Shown here in pieces: positions 23,337 to 35,383 of a DNA stretch of 64,000 nt. The DNA comes from Linnemannia hyalina. Its lineage: Eukaryota; Mortierellomycota; Mortierellomycetes; Mortierellales; Mortierellaceae. The number at the start of each line of letters is the position of its first letter. Position 1 is the stretch's first letter. Position numbers and translations under genes: made by a program. Below the pieces are notes generated by a model. It did not search any database and was not told the origin of the DNA. It was given only the letters and a program-made list of their open reading frames with translations. The stretch lies in assembly GCA_019671135.1 (NCBI GenBank), contig JAHRHY010000004.1, positions 1,178,001-1,242,000 of the forward strand, given 5' to 3'.

Positions 23337-24656
23337 GGTTGTGTTGCTGTGTATGTTGTTGCTGAAGGGGGAAGGTTGAAGAGGGAAGGGTGTAGATGTT
23401 GTGAAGGGAGAAAGTGATTATGTGTGAGTGAAGGAAAGTGTTTTCGTGATGAGGAGGGGGAGGGGGTGAAAAGGGTAAAGAGTGGAAAAGAAGAGAAGAG
23501 AAAGGAAGAAAAAAAAGAGAGCAAAAAAAGGAAAACGGGAAGAAAAAATGCAGAAAAAAAAAAAAAAAAAAAAAGAGTGACGGGAGTAGCTCAGTACCGC
23601 TCCTCTCTCTACTCGACCTCTCCTCCTTCTCTTTTGCTTTTTTTTTTCTTTCAAGAAGGGCCACATCCCTTCCATCGCCTCTTGACATACATCTTCCATC
23701 CTCCTCATCTTCCTTCAACACCCTCATCCGATGCTCCCAACTACGCCCTTCATTCTCATCTGACTCATGCCCACCAGCTCCTTCATCACTCATATGCCTA
23801 CGTCGCTCGAAAGCCTTCAGGACCAGAGTCAGCTTTTTGTCCTTCTAAAAAAAATCGTACCTCACATCCTCCACTCTTGTCATTTCAAAAATTGGGAGAA
23901 ATGGAAAAAAGACAAACGTACTCGTGAGCTGGTCATCCCAACCATCATCGTTTGATAATTATTGCTTCTTGTTCAACCACTTTGTCTACTGCACAACCAT
24001 CGTTGACGATGATATACAGACAAACAAACATCCCATTGTCTTCAATAGCCTCATCCTGCCAATCCATGGTATCTTCTCTGGCAAACGTGTTACGTCTCCC
24101 TTACTGCCGTTATCCTACGATGTCGCGATAATTGCATGCCTCTCGCTCTCTTTTTTTTTTTTTTCTTTGAACTGATAACAAACTGGCGTCAACACTCACC
24201 GTCGTCACTCCTTGGAAATAAAAACATCGGCCATGCTCTCTCCCTTTCCCTCCGACCCTACAAAGAAAAAATTGAAGCCGCAGTTTGCACCCAACCTAAT
24301 TGACGTGGAGTCGGTGAAAACTAAGCTTTCATATAACATCAACCAACGGACCTCAGCCAACAAAACACCACACAAAATAACACAGCCGAACCATTGAACA
24401 ACACAGACAACTCAAAAACGGTTGAAAAGTTCATTCGATGACACCTCCTTACTTATAAACAACAAAAAAAACGTTCTTTGTCTCGTCGGAGAGGAAGAAG
24501 CGTCGTGTGAAAAAGCTGTTGCAAATAATAAAATCTATTTATGTATGTTGAAAACAATAATGCTGCTCATCTATCTAAACTTGCTGTCGTTGCTCTTGAT
24601 GTGGAGGATGGAAAAAAAAAGGGAGGGGTAAATGCTTTGTTGTATTCTTTTTCTTT
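23337..24656. other. Intergenic, DEK promoter and 3' region of DHTKD1
   Basis: No gene is seen. A purine-rich tract (minus-strand pyrimidines) of ~250 bp with a poly(A) run at ~23553-23574 directly precedes the DEK start. The remainder is mixed sequence with T-runs. Confidence 0.5.
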
Positions 24657-27600
24657 TTACAACCGGAAGGCCTTGGCCAGAATGTCGGCACTCTCTTTGC
24701 GGTGGACAATGGCAATGCCGGTTGCAGGGGCTGCCGAGGGGTCTCTACCAATATAGCCCAAAGACTTGTTCTCGGGCAACAACTGGCGTATCCTTGGCTC
24801 CATGAACGAGTATGCGCCACCGTTCTGAGGCTCCTCCTGGATCCAAGTGAACTCTACAAAATTGGATAGAAAGAACAAAAGAGAAATGGGCCAATTGTTA
24901 GAACAACTGCAATCGAGCGGCTCTGCCAACAAACAAACAATCAAAAATAATAATAATCGCGTGCTTGTCCATTCATCCTATCCCAAACAATAGACACATA
25001 TTTCTCTCCTTCTTACCCTTGGCGCCAGAGTAGGTCTCGATCTGCTGCTTGAGACCCTCCTTGGGGAAGGGGCTCAACTCCTCAACACGGACAATGGCCA
25101 CCTTCTCATCGGCTCCCTTGGTCTGACGCTCCTTGATCAGGTCATAGTAGAGCTTGCCAGAGACAAAGAGGACTTTCTCAACCAAAGAAGGATCCTCCTC
25201 GGTCTTGGTGTCACCCAGGATGGGCTCGAAGGTGGTGCCGGGGGCCATGTCCTCGAGGGAGGAGGTGGCGGTGGGCAGACGGAGAAGGGTCTTGGGTCCG
25301 ACGACGATGAGGGGCTTGCGGAAGTCGCGCTTCATCTGGCGACGGAGCAAGTGGAAGTACTGGGCAGGGGTGGTGGGGTTGACGACGTGCATGTTGGTGT
25401 TGGCCTTGATGGAGGGATCCTTGACGTCGAAGGAGTCGTTTGTCATCTGGAGCCAGCGCTCGATGCGGCAGGACGAGTGCTCGGGGCCTGCACCGTCGTA
25501 GCCGTGGGGCAACAACATGACCAAGCCCGATTGACGGAGCCACTTGGCTAAAAAGGCAAGATTGGAGCAAGGGTGCATTACCATATGGTATGTTAGTGTC
25601 TATTCGATGTCTTATTCTTTTCACCTCCGACCCTTTCATTTCTGCCCCGAAACCAGAAACTCAATCTTAGGAACCATCATATCATTTCCAACACTGTCAG
25701 ATCATTCGAAAAATAAAAAATAAAACTTACTCTCGGCACTGGCGACATAGGTGTCGATGGTCACCTGGGCAGAGTTGAAAAAGTCTCCAAACTGAGCCTC
25801 CCAGATGTTCAGCATCTTGGGTGACTCGTAGCTCATACCGGTCTCAAACGCAAGTACGGCCAGCTCAGACAAGCTCGAGTTGGCAACCTCAAGATGACCC
25901 TGCGACTCGCTCATCGCGTTCAAGGGGATATGCACACGCTCAGTCTTCTGGTCAACCAACATCGCGTGGCGCTGCGAGAACGTGCCACGGCCAACATCTT
26001 GACCGCAGATACGGACATCGTATCCCTCCTTCAACAGAGAACCAAACGCAATCGCCTCAGCAGTAGCCCAGTCAATGCTCTGGCCATCCTTCAGCTTCTT
26101 CAGACGCGACTGCACGTGGAACTTCTCGAGACGGGGGTGGATCTCAAAGTCGCTAGGGGATGCAATGGATGCCTGGGCAATCTTGGTCATGGCCTCCTTG
26201 CTGACTCCAGTGTCGAGTCTGCTCACAGTCTCGGTGGGCAATATCATGCCCTTCCACTTGTCCTCGAGATGGTCCGCCTCAGGCTTGAAGCTGTCGATCT
26301 CGGAAAAGTCATCCTCCAACTTCTCAAAGTAGTCCTGACGGAACTCGTCGATCGCACTCTTGGTGATCACGTTCTCCGCCAACAATTTCTCCTCGTACAT
26401 CTTGGGGACAGACTTGCGGGCACGGATGTTGTTGTACATCAGAGGCTGGGTGAAGGCGGGCTCGTCCAGCTCGTTGTGACCCCAACGACGGTAGGCAATC
26501 AAGTCCAGAATGACATCCTTGCGGAACTTGTTGCGGTACTCAAAGGCGAGTCGCATGGCGTGGACAACCTCCTCAGGATGGTCACCGTTGACGTGGATGA
26601 CAGGGGCGTTGATCATCTTTCCGATGTCGGAACTGTAGACAGACGAGCGCGCGTTCTGGGCAGGGGTGGTGTATCCAATCTGGTTGTTGACGACAATGTG
26701 AACAGATCCTCCCGAGGTGAAGTGGGGCAAGTTAGAAAGACCCAAACTCTCCATGACGACTCCTTGGCCTGTGAAAGCGGCATCCCCGTGCAACTGGACG
26801 CACATGACCTTGTCTCCGAGCTGGCACTCGGGGGAAGAGTTGGCGATGAGATCCATCTGCTTGGCACGCGCCTTGCCCATGGCGACGGGGTTGACGGCCT
26901 CAAGGTGAGAGGGGTTGTGGAGCATGGAGACGTGGATTGGCTCAGCCTCGCCATAGTCGAGCTTGGGAGAGTTGGCGATATGGGACAGGACATCACCCGA
27001 AGCAGGGAGGTTGATGGGGAACTCGGGGTTGCCCTTGACCTTGGAGAAGAGGGCGGTGGGGTTGTATTGCATCAGATCCGTCAACAAGTTGAGACGACCA
27101 CGATGGGGCATTCCCAAGACAGCCTCCGTGACACCAGCTAATAAAAGTAAATAAATATGCACGGTTAGAACATTTACTTCTTTACGCACTTGGTTGTCTC
27201 AATGCAGTAAGGAACAATCGTGTACTGTACCTTTGGAGGCGGTCTGGAAGAGGGCATCAAGGGCGACCATCATACTCTCGGCACCCTCAAGACCATAACG
27301 CTTGACCTGGGCAAACTTCTTGCCCATAAAGTGATCAAAGACCTCGGACTTTGTCAAGAGCTCAAAGATGCGCTGCTTGTCGTCAGGGGTAATGGGGGGC
27401 TTTTGGTATGACTCGACCTCGTGGGCAAACCATCTTCTCTCACTTGCGTTCTATGATAGAGAAAAAAATCGATTGGATGTAAGTATGAAGATGAATATGT
27501 TCCTGAGAAAGGTGTTTGCAATCGAACTGTAAACGAGTAAGAAAGAGAAGAGGAGACATACGGGAATGTGCATGAACTCGTAGGCGATTTTGCCACAATA

Positions 27601-28580
27601 TGACTTTTCCAGGTGGGCCACGACGGTCTTGAGGGAGGCCTCCTCCTTGGCCTCGGCACTGCTCTTGGACTGGTTGACGTGGAGGATTCCGCTCAAGTTG
27701 TACGACTTTGCCTCGTCCGTGAGGGCATAACGCTCGGCATCCAAGGCAAGGACCTTCCTAGAATTGCCAACAGCAAAAAATAGAGGTAAATAAACATCAT
27801 TGTTTATCAGCAATTGGTCTCTTTCGTGCCCCCTTTGCAGTCAGTAGAAAGATGCATCGATTTGTCGTCAACGACGACAACAAGGGCTGCCTAGACCTTA
27901 TCAAAAACACAAACACATTTGCACCCTTTTTTCCATTGTGTGCGTGCATGTGCTCACTTTTTTTCGTTCTTTGCTTTCTTTTTTCATTCCCACGTATTCC
28001 GCTGACGACCAACCATACCACCTTTTTATCCCTCACATTTATTTTTCCTCTTCAGCACTTACTGGCGCTTGACAATATCCAAGGGATCAAGATCGGCCGC
28101 AAGATGACCATGTGTTCTGTAGCCGATGACCAGACGCAGCAAATTGGCATTGTCTACCCTGTTGGCGAGCTCCTCGGGGGTATCTAATAAGCATGATTCA
28201 TACAAAAAGGAAGCAAACAGCATCTTAATAAACACGAGCCTGGATCCGATCCACCTGGGTATGTCTATCTCTTTTGTATCATGAACAACAAACAATCACA
28301 AACACTTACAATCTGGCATGGAGTAGACTTTTGGTACACGGTAACCATAGGCGCCATCGTCATGGTAGGCAGCGCGCTGCTGGGCAATAGAAGATGCAGG
28401 GAAGAGGGCTGCCCTTGAAGGTCTTGAAAACAGCTTTGAGGAGGATGAAACAGTGAGATTTGGCTTGGAGGACTGTTGGATGGCATGGCGATGGAGGCCA
28501 GCAGAGCGGACGAGACCAGCGGATGGCTTGAGGACTGTCCTTGCGGAGCTCGAGGCGGCCAGACGGAGGATACCAGACAT
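24657..28580 (-). CDS. DHTKD1: 2-oxoadipate dehydrogenase E1 component (DHTKD1), mitochondrial
   Basis: A 980-residue thiamine-diphosphate enzyme in seven exons (28580-28310, 28183-28063, 27757-27562, 27450-27231, 27137-25731, 25547-25017, 24853-24657). It decarboxylates 2-oxoadipate (lysine/tryptophan breakdown) and passes the glutaryl group to the lipoyl E2. The N-terminus is rich in Arg/Ser/Ala without early acids, as in a mitochondrial presequence. DHTKD1 rather than OGDH is indicated by the short N-terminal region (DDGAYGYR followed soon by [18 protein letters not shown]), GLEGAESMM, and [12 protein letters not shown] with [15 protein letters not shown]. The ThDP/Mg site is GDAAFTGQG ... 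NNQ around residue 385. Length is close to the ~920 residues of animal DHTKD1. A generic 2-oxoglutarate dehydrogenase assignment is the alternative, but the diagnostic segments fit it less well. Confidence 0.87.
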
Positions 28581-30619
28581 TATGATGTATTGAAGAAAAA
28601 CGGTTTACTTGAGTGATGGAGTGGAGAGTGTAATGAGGAAATGGAATGAGGAATGAGAAGAAGTGCGAATGAGGAAGAGACCACTGAGGACAACGAAGGG
28701 TCAGACAGTAGGTAAATGGTAAGGGAGGAGTTGGTTGAAGAAGTAGAGAAGGGGGGAAGGTTGAAGAAAAGAAAGAAGAAGAGAAGAGAAGGAAAAGAAA
28801 AGGAATGGACAATAAAAAGAAAAAAAGTTGCTGGGGGTAAGAAGTGTAAAGGAAGGAGACACAACGAAGAGAGAGGGATGGATCCCCCTGTGTCTCCCTT
28901 GGGGCTGTCTTCTCACTTTTCCCCTCCTTCTGTCGTTACTCTACCATTCCCACCTGGATCTATAACATCCCATTCCTTTCCATTTTCCTGCCCCTGTCCG
29001 GATCTCATTGTCATGCATTCATACGTTGCAACCCTTGCTTGGTTCGGACCAGGAAACCATCATCTTGAATGATGATGGACCTTTTGATCCTCAGGAACCA
29101 TTGCCGAGTCTCTTGATACTCCTCTTTTTTTACAGCGCATCTCAGTGAGTATGACTAACACTACTCGATGGGTCCACCCCAACCAACAACAAGTAAAAAA
29201 AAAAGGTGCGCCCACGGACTGAACCGTTTCCTTGTTCTCCTTCCCCACATCTCAAGCAGCAGGAACAGAGGGAAAAACAGCGTGGGTAATTTTTGACTCC
29301 TTCCTTATTTGGACACCTTGAAGCTACACAGACGGGCTCGTTTTCATCTTTTCTCTCTCTCCCTCTCTCACAGGTGGCTTACTTGCTGTCTGCTCTCTCT
29401 CTCTGTTCTGTTCTGACCCTTCCTGCCTTGAACATCCCCGCCCGCATCCACGCCACCTTTTCCGTCTCTTCTCACTCAATACCCTTCTCCTTCAATCCCT
29501 ATCCTGTCTTTCCTCCTCTGACTCTTTTTTCTTCATTGTCCTTTCTTCAGCTGCTCAGTTGTGACATAGTCTTCGACTAGTATGACCATAGCAGGCAACT
29601 AGAAGGACCCGTATTTAACCCGCCTCTTGGCTCTACCAATCTACACCATAGTCACCAACAAGTCCCCCACTGTCGCATCATTTTGCTCATGATGCGCATA
29701 TCCCTCGTTTCTTGTGCTCCCATCTTCGATGCAACATTTTTACAGGCACGGCATAGGACGTGTTGGGTGGCTGTAATGAGGATTGAGGCTGAAAGGCTGC
29801 GAGGAAGATCAAGAGGCGGCAAAATAGAAAAGTGAGACGAAAGTAATAAGAAAGCAGGGAGAGTAGTCAGAGGTGGCGATTGGTCCTTGACGGGAGCGTG
29901 ACCAAGGTACGGAATAAGGTACCAACGGCCAATATGCTTTCGTTCCTGAATAGAGTTCAAGTATAAAAAAATAGTCATCTCTCACTTACTCATTCACCCC
30001 ACTCGTTACTCTTCTTTTTTGACCCTCTGACCCTTGTCCTGGCATGTTTACTGAGTTCCTTGCGCCTTGGATGTGTCAATTGATCTGGACACTGTTGTTA
30101 CTTCTCTTGACCTAGGTAGTCTATGGACGCCTTGCAGTGAATTCGTGCGTTGTTTGCTCACAATAATATACTATCTTTTCAGTGTTGGGAAGGAACGAGG
30201 AGCGTTCTTGGTTAACGGTGCACAAGTAGGTGTGTTATCTGTTGGTATTGATTGTGTTATCTGTTGTCCGGAGAAGGACTGGCATAACAGACATAAAAGT
30301 CGCGTCGCGTCATCAATTGCATTAGGCGTATGCACATCAAGTAGATAACGCAAGTGAAGAAAGGTGGATGAACTTCATCGGTGAGGAAGATAGGACGAAG
30401 ATAGGAAGATCCAACGGCAATAGAAATGCCGCGCTGTCACGTGCACGCTCCGATCTCGAATCTGATGATTGCTTGTGGCGTCTCTTCTTTTTCTCCTCTT
30501 CTTGTTCCTTTCTTCTTTCTTCCCTCCTTTCTTTCTTCTCAACAACACTCACCCTCACCACCAACACGAACGCCAACAACACTACCACCGACTCTACTCA
30601 TAACAACACTCATATCACC
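28581..30619. other. Intergenic region of 2 kb between divergent genes
   Basis: It holds the promoters of DHTKD1 (minus) and of the hydroxyacid dehydrogenase (plus). Long polypurine/polypyrimidine tracts flank both starts (28600-28860 and 30480-30600). A frame at 29293-29580 encodes a hydrophobic-looking 95-residue peptide but coincides with a C/T-rich tract, so I do not call it. No gene is supported. Confidence 0.5.
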
Positions 30620-32906
30620 ATGAACTGGCTCAAGACAAAGATGGGATCCCACGGATGGGATATGAACGACGACGACATCAAGAAGCCCAACGTCCTTTTC
30701 CTCGTCCCAATCAAGTTCGCCCTTCAGGAGCTCGAGGACTTTGAGGAGTACTTTACCGTCAAGGTAACAACACGAACCAGCATTGATCACGACACTACCA
30801 AGCTGATGGAGACTTTAGATCTGCCAGTCTCGCCAATCATTCTGGAGCAGCATCTGCATCGACGCCTTTTTCTTATCGCAACCTTCTCCCTATCTTTTTT
30901 GCCTTTTTTTCCCGGTGGACATTAGATCTATGACAGCGACCGTGAAGAGTTCATTCGCAGGTGCAAAAAGGGCAAGTACAACAACTATGCCGCCATTCTC
31001 TGGGCAGGAGGAGTTTCTCCAGTAAGTCCTCTCTTTTCATGTGCTGCTTCTCTACCTCTTTTTCTTTGTGTTTTCTCCGATCACACCACACACATGCTAT
31101 TTTCCATCGCTGGTCGTAATTAATCGACCGTGGTTATTTTTGAGCATTGCAAGAAATATGGTTTTCTATCTTATTCCATTGAAACTCACTCTCTTTATTT
31201 GGTCGGTGCGAACCATGTGAACTTTTTTTTGCTACCTTCAGGTCGGCAACCTCGATAGCGAACTGGTCTCGCATATCCCCGCCAGTATCTCAATTATTTC
31301 TCTTCCCATGGCTGGATACAACAATATGGACATCGATTCATGCACAGCCAAAGGTAATAACATCCTCCTGACAAGTCAATGACAAAAAAAAAAGCTGATT
31401 TCGATGGCGCATGATGGACAGCGCATTTTGGCTATAAGCCATCAAATGTCAAGGTTTAAAACCCCGGATAAACTTACTAACAGTGCTTTGCTTTTTATGT
31501 TCTTTAGGGATCACTGTTTCCAACACTCCTGGTGTAGTTTCTGCCGCCACTGCCGACACTGCCATGTTTTTGATTCTTGGATGTCTTCGCAACTTTACAC
31601 AGGGACAAACTAGCCTCCGCGCAGGTACGATCATGACAAACGTGTCGCAGTCTTTTGATAAAGGAGGGACAAAGGAAAGGGGACTAAGCGTGCATGCCTC
31701 GGGATCAGTTCGACGGGAGAAAAAAACAAAAGGGCTAACGCCCGAAATTTTGTTATCAATCTTTGTCCTAGGCACCTGGAAAAATGAAATCGATTATGGT
31801 CATGATATGGCCGCTGCCTCGATCGGAATCATTGGCATGGGAGGCATTGGCAAGGTACTGTTTACATCGGATGTCGTGCAAGGATCGATCGTAACTGGCA
31901 CATGAAACAAATGACCTTTTTTGTACATTGAACTTACAACCCTCTTCTTCTCCTGGTCTCTGTTGGTTTTACATGCATGTTTTTATTTTATTATGTCTCG
32001 CTACTACTTAGGCAATCGCAAAGCGTGCCAATGCCTTCGGGATGGTGGTCAACTACTACAACAGGACCCGTCTCGACATTCGCGGTATGTAATGAGCTTT
32101 TTACAACACAGAAAACTCGGGAAAACAGAAACGAAAGAGAAACAAAGGACGGTTGACAATCGATGAGCGAGGCTCTGATAAATATTTACTTCTTACTCGA
32201 ATGGCATTTAGTCGAGGCTGAATATGATGCCCAATTTGCTGCCTACGACACACTGCTGCGCGAGTCGGATGTGATTGTGATCTGTGTCCCCCTCAACGCC
32301 AACACCAGACATATGATCAACGCTACTCAATTGAACAAGATGAAGAAGGGCGTTGTCCTGGTCAACATTGCTCGTGGACCCGTCGTTGATGAGGCTGCCC
32401 TCGTTGAAGCTCTTGAGAGCGGAAGGGTAAGTAGAAATTATCTTGACCTTGTATTATGATTTACACGAGGAGAGAGAGCAGTTGAACTAATCAAAAATGA
32501 TTCCGCTTTTAAGGTTGGCTCTGCAGGTCTGGACGTTTTCGAGTTTGAGCCAAAGGTTCACGAGGGCCTTCTCAAGCATCCCCGGTGCACGCTCTTGCCC
32601 CACATGGGAACCTCCACTGAAGAAAGTCTTCGTTCCATGGAGGTACACTTTTCACAAAGAGCTGTTGTTTTTTGGACGTTCTGGCTTCTGTTTGTGTATG
32701 TGCTTGACTCTAACATCTCTGGTTGTGCTGCTAACTTATCTTTTGTCCTTTGTGCATGTGAATAGAAATTGGCGCTTAAGAACATTATGAACTTGTTGAT
32801 GCACGGCGAGGCCGTCACCCCTGTTAACAAGGTCGTCGGCAAGGCACTTGATGGTGTCATGACCGACAGCGTCGACTTTTCCAAGATCAACCTTACACTC
32901 CAGTGA
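30620..32906 (+). CDS. D-isomer-specific 2-hydroxyacid dehydrogenase (glyoxylate/hydroxypyruvate reductase-like)
   Basis: A 369-residue NAD(P)-dependent dehydrogenase in nine exons (30620-30763, 30926-31021, 31242-31353, 31508-31624, 31772-31854, 32012-32084, 32212-32426, 32514-32642, 32766-32906). The nucleotide-binding loop is GIIGMGGIGKAIA. The catalytic triad is visible: Arg in VNIARGPVVDE, Glu in AGLDVFEFEP and His in LLPHMGTSTEES. The lid segment ITVSNTPGVVSAATADTAM is also typical. The likely reaction is reversible reduction of glyoxylate, hydroxypyruvate or another 2-oxoacid, in the cytosol, since no targeting signal is seen and the C-terminus (NLTLQ) is not a peroxisomal SKL type. 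Intron 7 uses an AAG acceptor (TTTTAAG|GTTGG), required by the frame. Confidence 0.9.
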
Positions 32907-33578
32907 TAAACCCTCCCACCCCCCCCATAGATTCCTAGTTCAACCACCATTAGACACACAAAATCATACGAAACAAACAAAAGCAGTTCTGCATGGTAAT
33001 AGAGGCCGATCTTTGTCGTTCATCCACCAATGTGTCCGAGGAGGGAAGGACTCTGTGAAAAAGAAGACCGAAATGAAAGAGCGTGATCGACGCGCTCTCT
33101 CACATGAGGCCGATAAGAATATACATGCCTGTGCTCTGAGAGCCACGAGCAACCTATTCTCGGGAAATCATGCGATAAAACAATATGCGTAAAAGAAACA
33201 GTGAACTGACCTACTCCTCCTGTAGTAGTAGGACACCCTTAGTCAGCCAACGAAGCATGCAAACAAACAAACAAACATAAGTCGAAGCACGTTTGCGGCC
33301 TGCATACGAAATTAAAAAAAAAAAAAAAAAGGCAGCATGTCAAGAACTAAGGGTATCCGGCCCTTTGTCAGTTGAAAAGCGGTCCCCTTCCTTTGTCTCA
33401 GAACACACTTTCCGTGCGCGACAAATCTTACAACAGACATACGCGAGGCCAAAAAAAAAAAAAAAGAAGAATAATCATCCACAACACCACCTCAACGCTG
33501 TTCATCATCGAGAGAAAGATGGCCAGGTACAGAAAGAGATAGTGACGTTTCGGAACAATAAAAAAAAATCCTCATGAG
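32907..33578. other. Intergenic, 3' flank of the hydroxyacid dehydrogenase
   Basis: No gene is seen. It contains an ACAA-type microsatellite (about 33260-33280) and two poly(A) runs. Confidence 0.5.
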
Positions 33579-33583
33579 AAAAA
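33579..33583 (-). terminator. RNA polymerase III terminator of tRNA-Gly
   Basis: Five consecutive T on the minus strand, 9 nt beyond the tRNA 3' end. Confidence 0.7.
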
Positions 33584-33591
33584 CAAAAGAG

Positions 33592-33662
33592 TGAAAGTGC
33601 CGGGACTCGAACCCGGTTCTCAGGCTTGGAAGGCCGGAATGATACCCATATACTACACTTTC
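33592..33662 (-). tRNA. tRNA-Gly (anticodon UCC), intronless
   Basis: A 71-nt cloverleaf including the discriminator A. The 7-bp acceptor stem GAAAGTG/CACTTTC is perfect. The T arm carries GGTTCGAGTCC (B box). The anticodon loop is CTTCCAA, giving UCC. The anticodon stem CCGGC/GCCTG has one C-U mismatch at the second pair, which is unusual. The D arm matches the pattern of fungal tRNA-Gly(UCC) genes. Confidence 0.9.
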
Positions 33663-33689
33663 AATTACTTGATGACTTCTGTTAAAAAT

Positions 33690-34046
33690 AATTTACCTTT
33701 GTTCTGATTCTACCAACTGGAGCAGTAGCAGCGATCAAGAGAAGCGGTGACGTAGTCAGGAGCTGACCGTGGCTGCTTTTCTCACACCTTCTCTTACTGC
33801 ACTTCCTCACCTGGGATCTGACAGGTGGCGTCTGGATAGCCACGGTCGATAGGAAGGTCCTGGCGCTGAGTAGCCGCAGTTACTCAGTGCAGGCCAGGCA
33901 ACCCCCCCCCCCCCTGAGCCTGCTAGAAGTTCTTCGCTGGACCATCCCCAAGGTGGTGCTTATCCACCCCTAGGCCAGCGATTCTTTCAGTTCGAGGTTT
34001 AAGAGTACCATGTTAAGTGCAAAAAAAAAATGGCCGAATGATTTTT
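33690..34046 (+). ncRNA. Unidentified structured non-coding segment (candidate)
   Basis: No coding frame, but clear self-complementarity: GACCGTGGCT with AGCCACGGTC (10 bp, ~80 nt apart), CCTGGC with GCCAGG enclosing CTGAGTA/TACTCAG, and CGCTGG with CCAGCG enclosing ACCATCC...AAGGTGGT. A run of 13 C sits at 33902-33914. AGTTCGAGG near 33988 resembles a B box and a T6 run follows at ~34041. GC content is well above its flanks. This would fit a pol III-type RNA in the size range of RNase P, MRP or SRP RNA, but the conserved cores of those were not found. The strand is inferred from the T-run only. Confidence 0.3.
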
Positions 34047-35383
34047 TGGTCTTCACTTTTTGGTTCCTGATCCTGTAAAATAGACGAGGGTAAGGAAAAG
34101 GCTGTCTGGGGACCTACTATGGCGACTGGGAGCATCATGGAAAGCCATTCTATTTTTTCATGTTGTTGGTTCCGAGCCCTGTAACAACATATCACAGGTG
34201 GCAGGAGAAAAAGAATGACCGGCGAGAAAACGCATCAAGAAACATGACATGACAGCATATCACTTTTACTGAGTGAGAACCATTCTTTACTAGTGAGGGA
34301 AAGGGTGCCTGCAATCACTAAACATAATTTTGTTTTCCACTTGGCTCACCGCAACTCGCTACTCCAATACCTCGACCTTTGATCTTCCAGGTATGGAGGA
34401 TAGAATGGTTGCGATAAGAGGATGCCCGGACAAGACAGTTGCTGTACCTTCCAACTTTCCTATTGTTTCTTTGCTAGGTCTCTGCATTCGCTTGTGACCG
34501 AAAGAGAAGGGTGACCATCAATACAGATTCATAAGAAAAATTGACTTCGCCCATTGGCGAAGGCCATCTCTCATCCGAAGAGAAAAGACGTAAGTGATTT
34601 GCAGCAACGCAAGGTGATCAGAACCGTCCTCATATTGTCTCTCTCTCTCTCTCTCCCCACCTCCTTCTTCTTTTCTCGTACTGTAGCTATTGTATGTTAT
34701 CAGTTTAGATGAAGTGAATGTGAATGAGAATAAATGAAAACAATGGGACAGATTTCATGCCCTCAGTTCATAGAGCAGGCCATCGATGCATTCGTGCAAG
34801 ATTCTACCAAGAGTCGTGTCTATTCTTTCAGTCATTCAGCCAAGAACCATGTCCACCAAAAAGCGGAAGGAACAGTACTCAAAAAAGACTGCGTTGATGT
34901 CAGAGTGGAGGGCCGGAATGATACCTGGCGTACCACACTCTCAGTTGGTTGCATTCTCTTACGCCACCCAAAAAAAAAAGTACGCTGTACCTATACAGAC
35001 CGGCCAATGAGTGAGTTGTGGTTTGCAATACCGACATTGCCACTCAAAGAAATTTTTGTGCAGCAAAAGTCAGACGATCAAGTGTAACAGGGAGAGCAGC
35101 AACATGACAACATGGCAACGAGAACGTGGAGCACAGGTTCATAATCGACTATTTGAATTGGGGAGGAGTGAATCTATCGGCACTCCTTTATTACGTGCGC
35201 AAAAACTGAGGGGGGTCATAAGTCATGTCTCTTTTTTTCATTTTTTTTTTCGTTTGGAGTTTACAGCGTTCAAATCTCTCATGCAAGGCGGTGGGCTAAG
35301 CAGAGGAGTAAAGAGCAAAAATAAGGTTAGATGGACAGAACTTGACAGCAACCGCAATAAACCAGCACACATAGGACAAAAGA
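34047..35383. other. Intergenic between the structured segment and DNAJC11
   Basis: No gene is supported; a (CT)n stretch lies at 34637-34655. Short plus-strand frames here overlap a tRNA-derived fragment and the antisense of DNAJC11. Confidence 0.45.
34911..34943 (-). pseudogene. Fragment of a tRNA-Gly gene (5' half)
   Basis: The plus-strand sequence GGCCGGAATGATACC...TACCACACTCTCA parallels the matching part of the tRNA-Gly at 33592-33662 (GGCCGGAATGATACCC...TACTACACTTTCA) over about 33 nt with several changes. It covers acceptor strand, D arm and half of the anticodon stem; the T arm is missing. It is probably a decayed duplicate or a tRNA-derived repeat. Confidence 0.55.

Noticed and set aside
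24657..28580. Annotation as 2-oxoglutarate dehydrogenase E1 (KGD1)
   Set aside because: The N-terminal region is too short for OGDH, and the [16 protein letters not shown] and [12 protein letters not shown] segments fit DHTKD1 better.
29293..29580. Small hydrophobic peptide frame
   Set aside because: It coincides with a C/T-rich tract that yields Ser/Leu/Phe-rich peptides in every frame.
33940..33990. Resemblance to U1 snRNA (AAGGTGG, GCTTATCCA, CAGCGATT)
   Set aside because: The defining 5' end ACTTACCTG and the Sm site were not found in the right place; short matches only.
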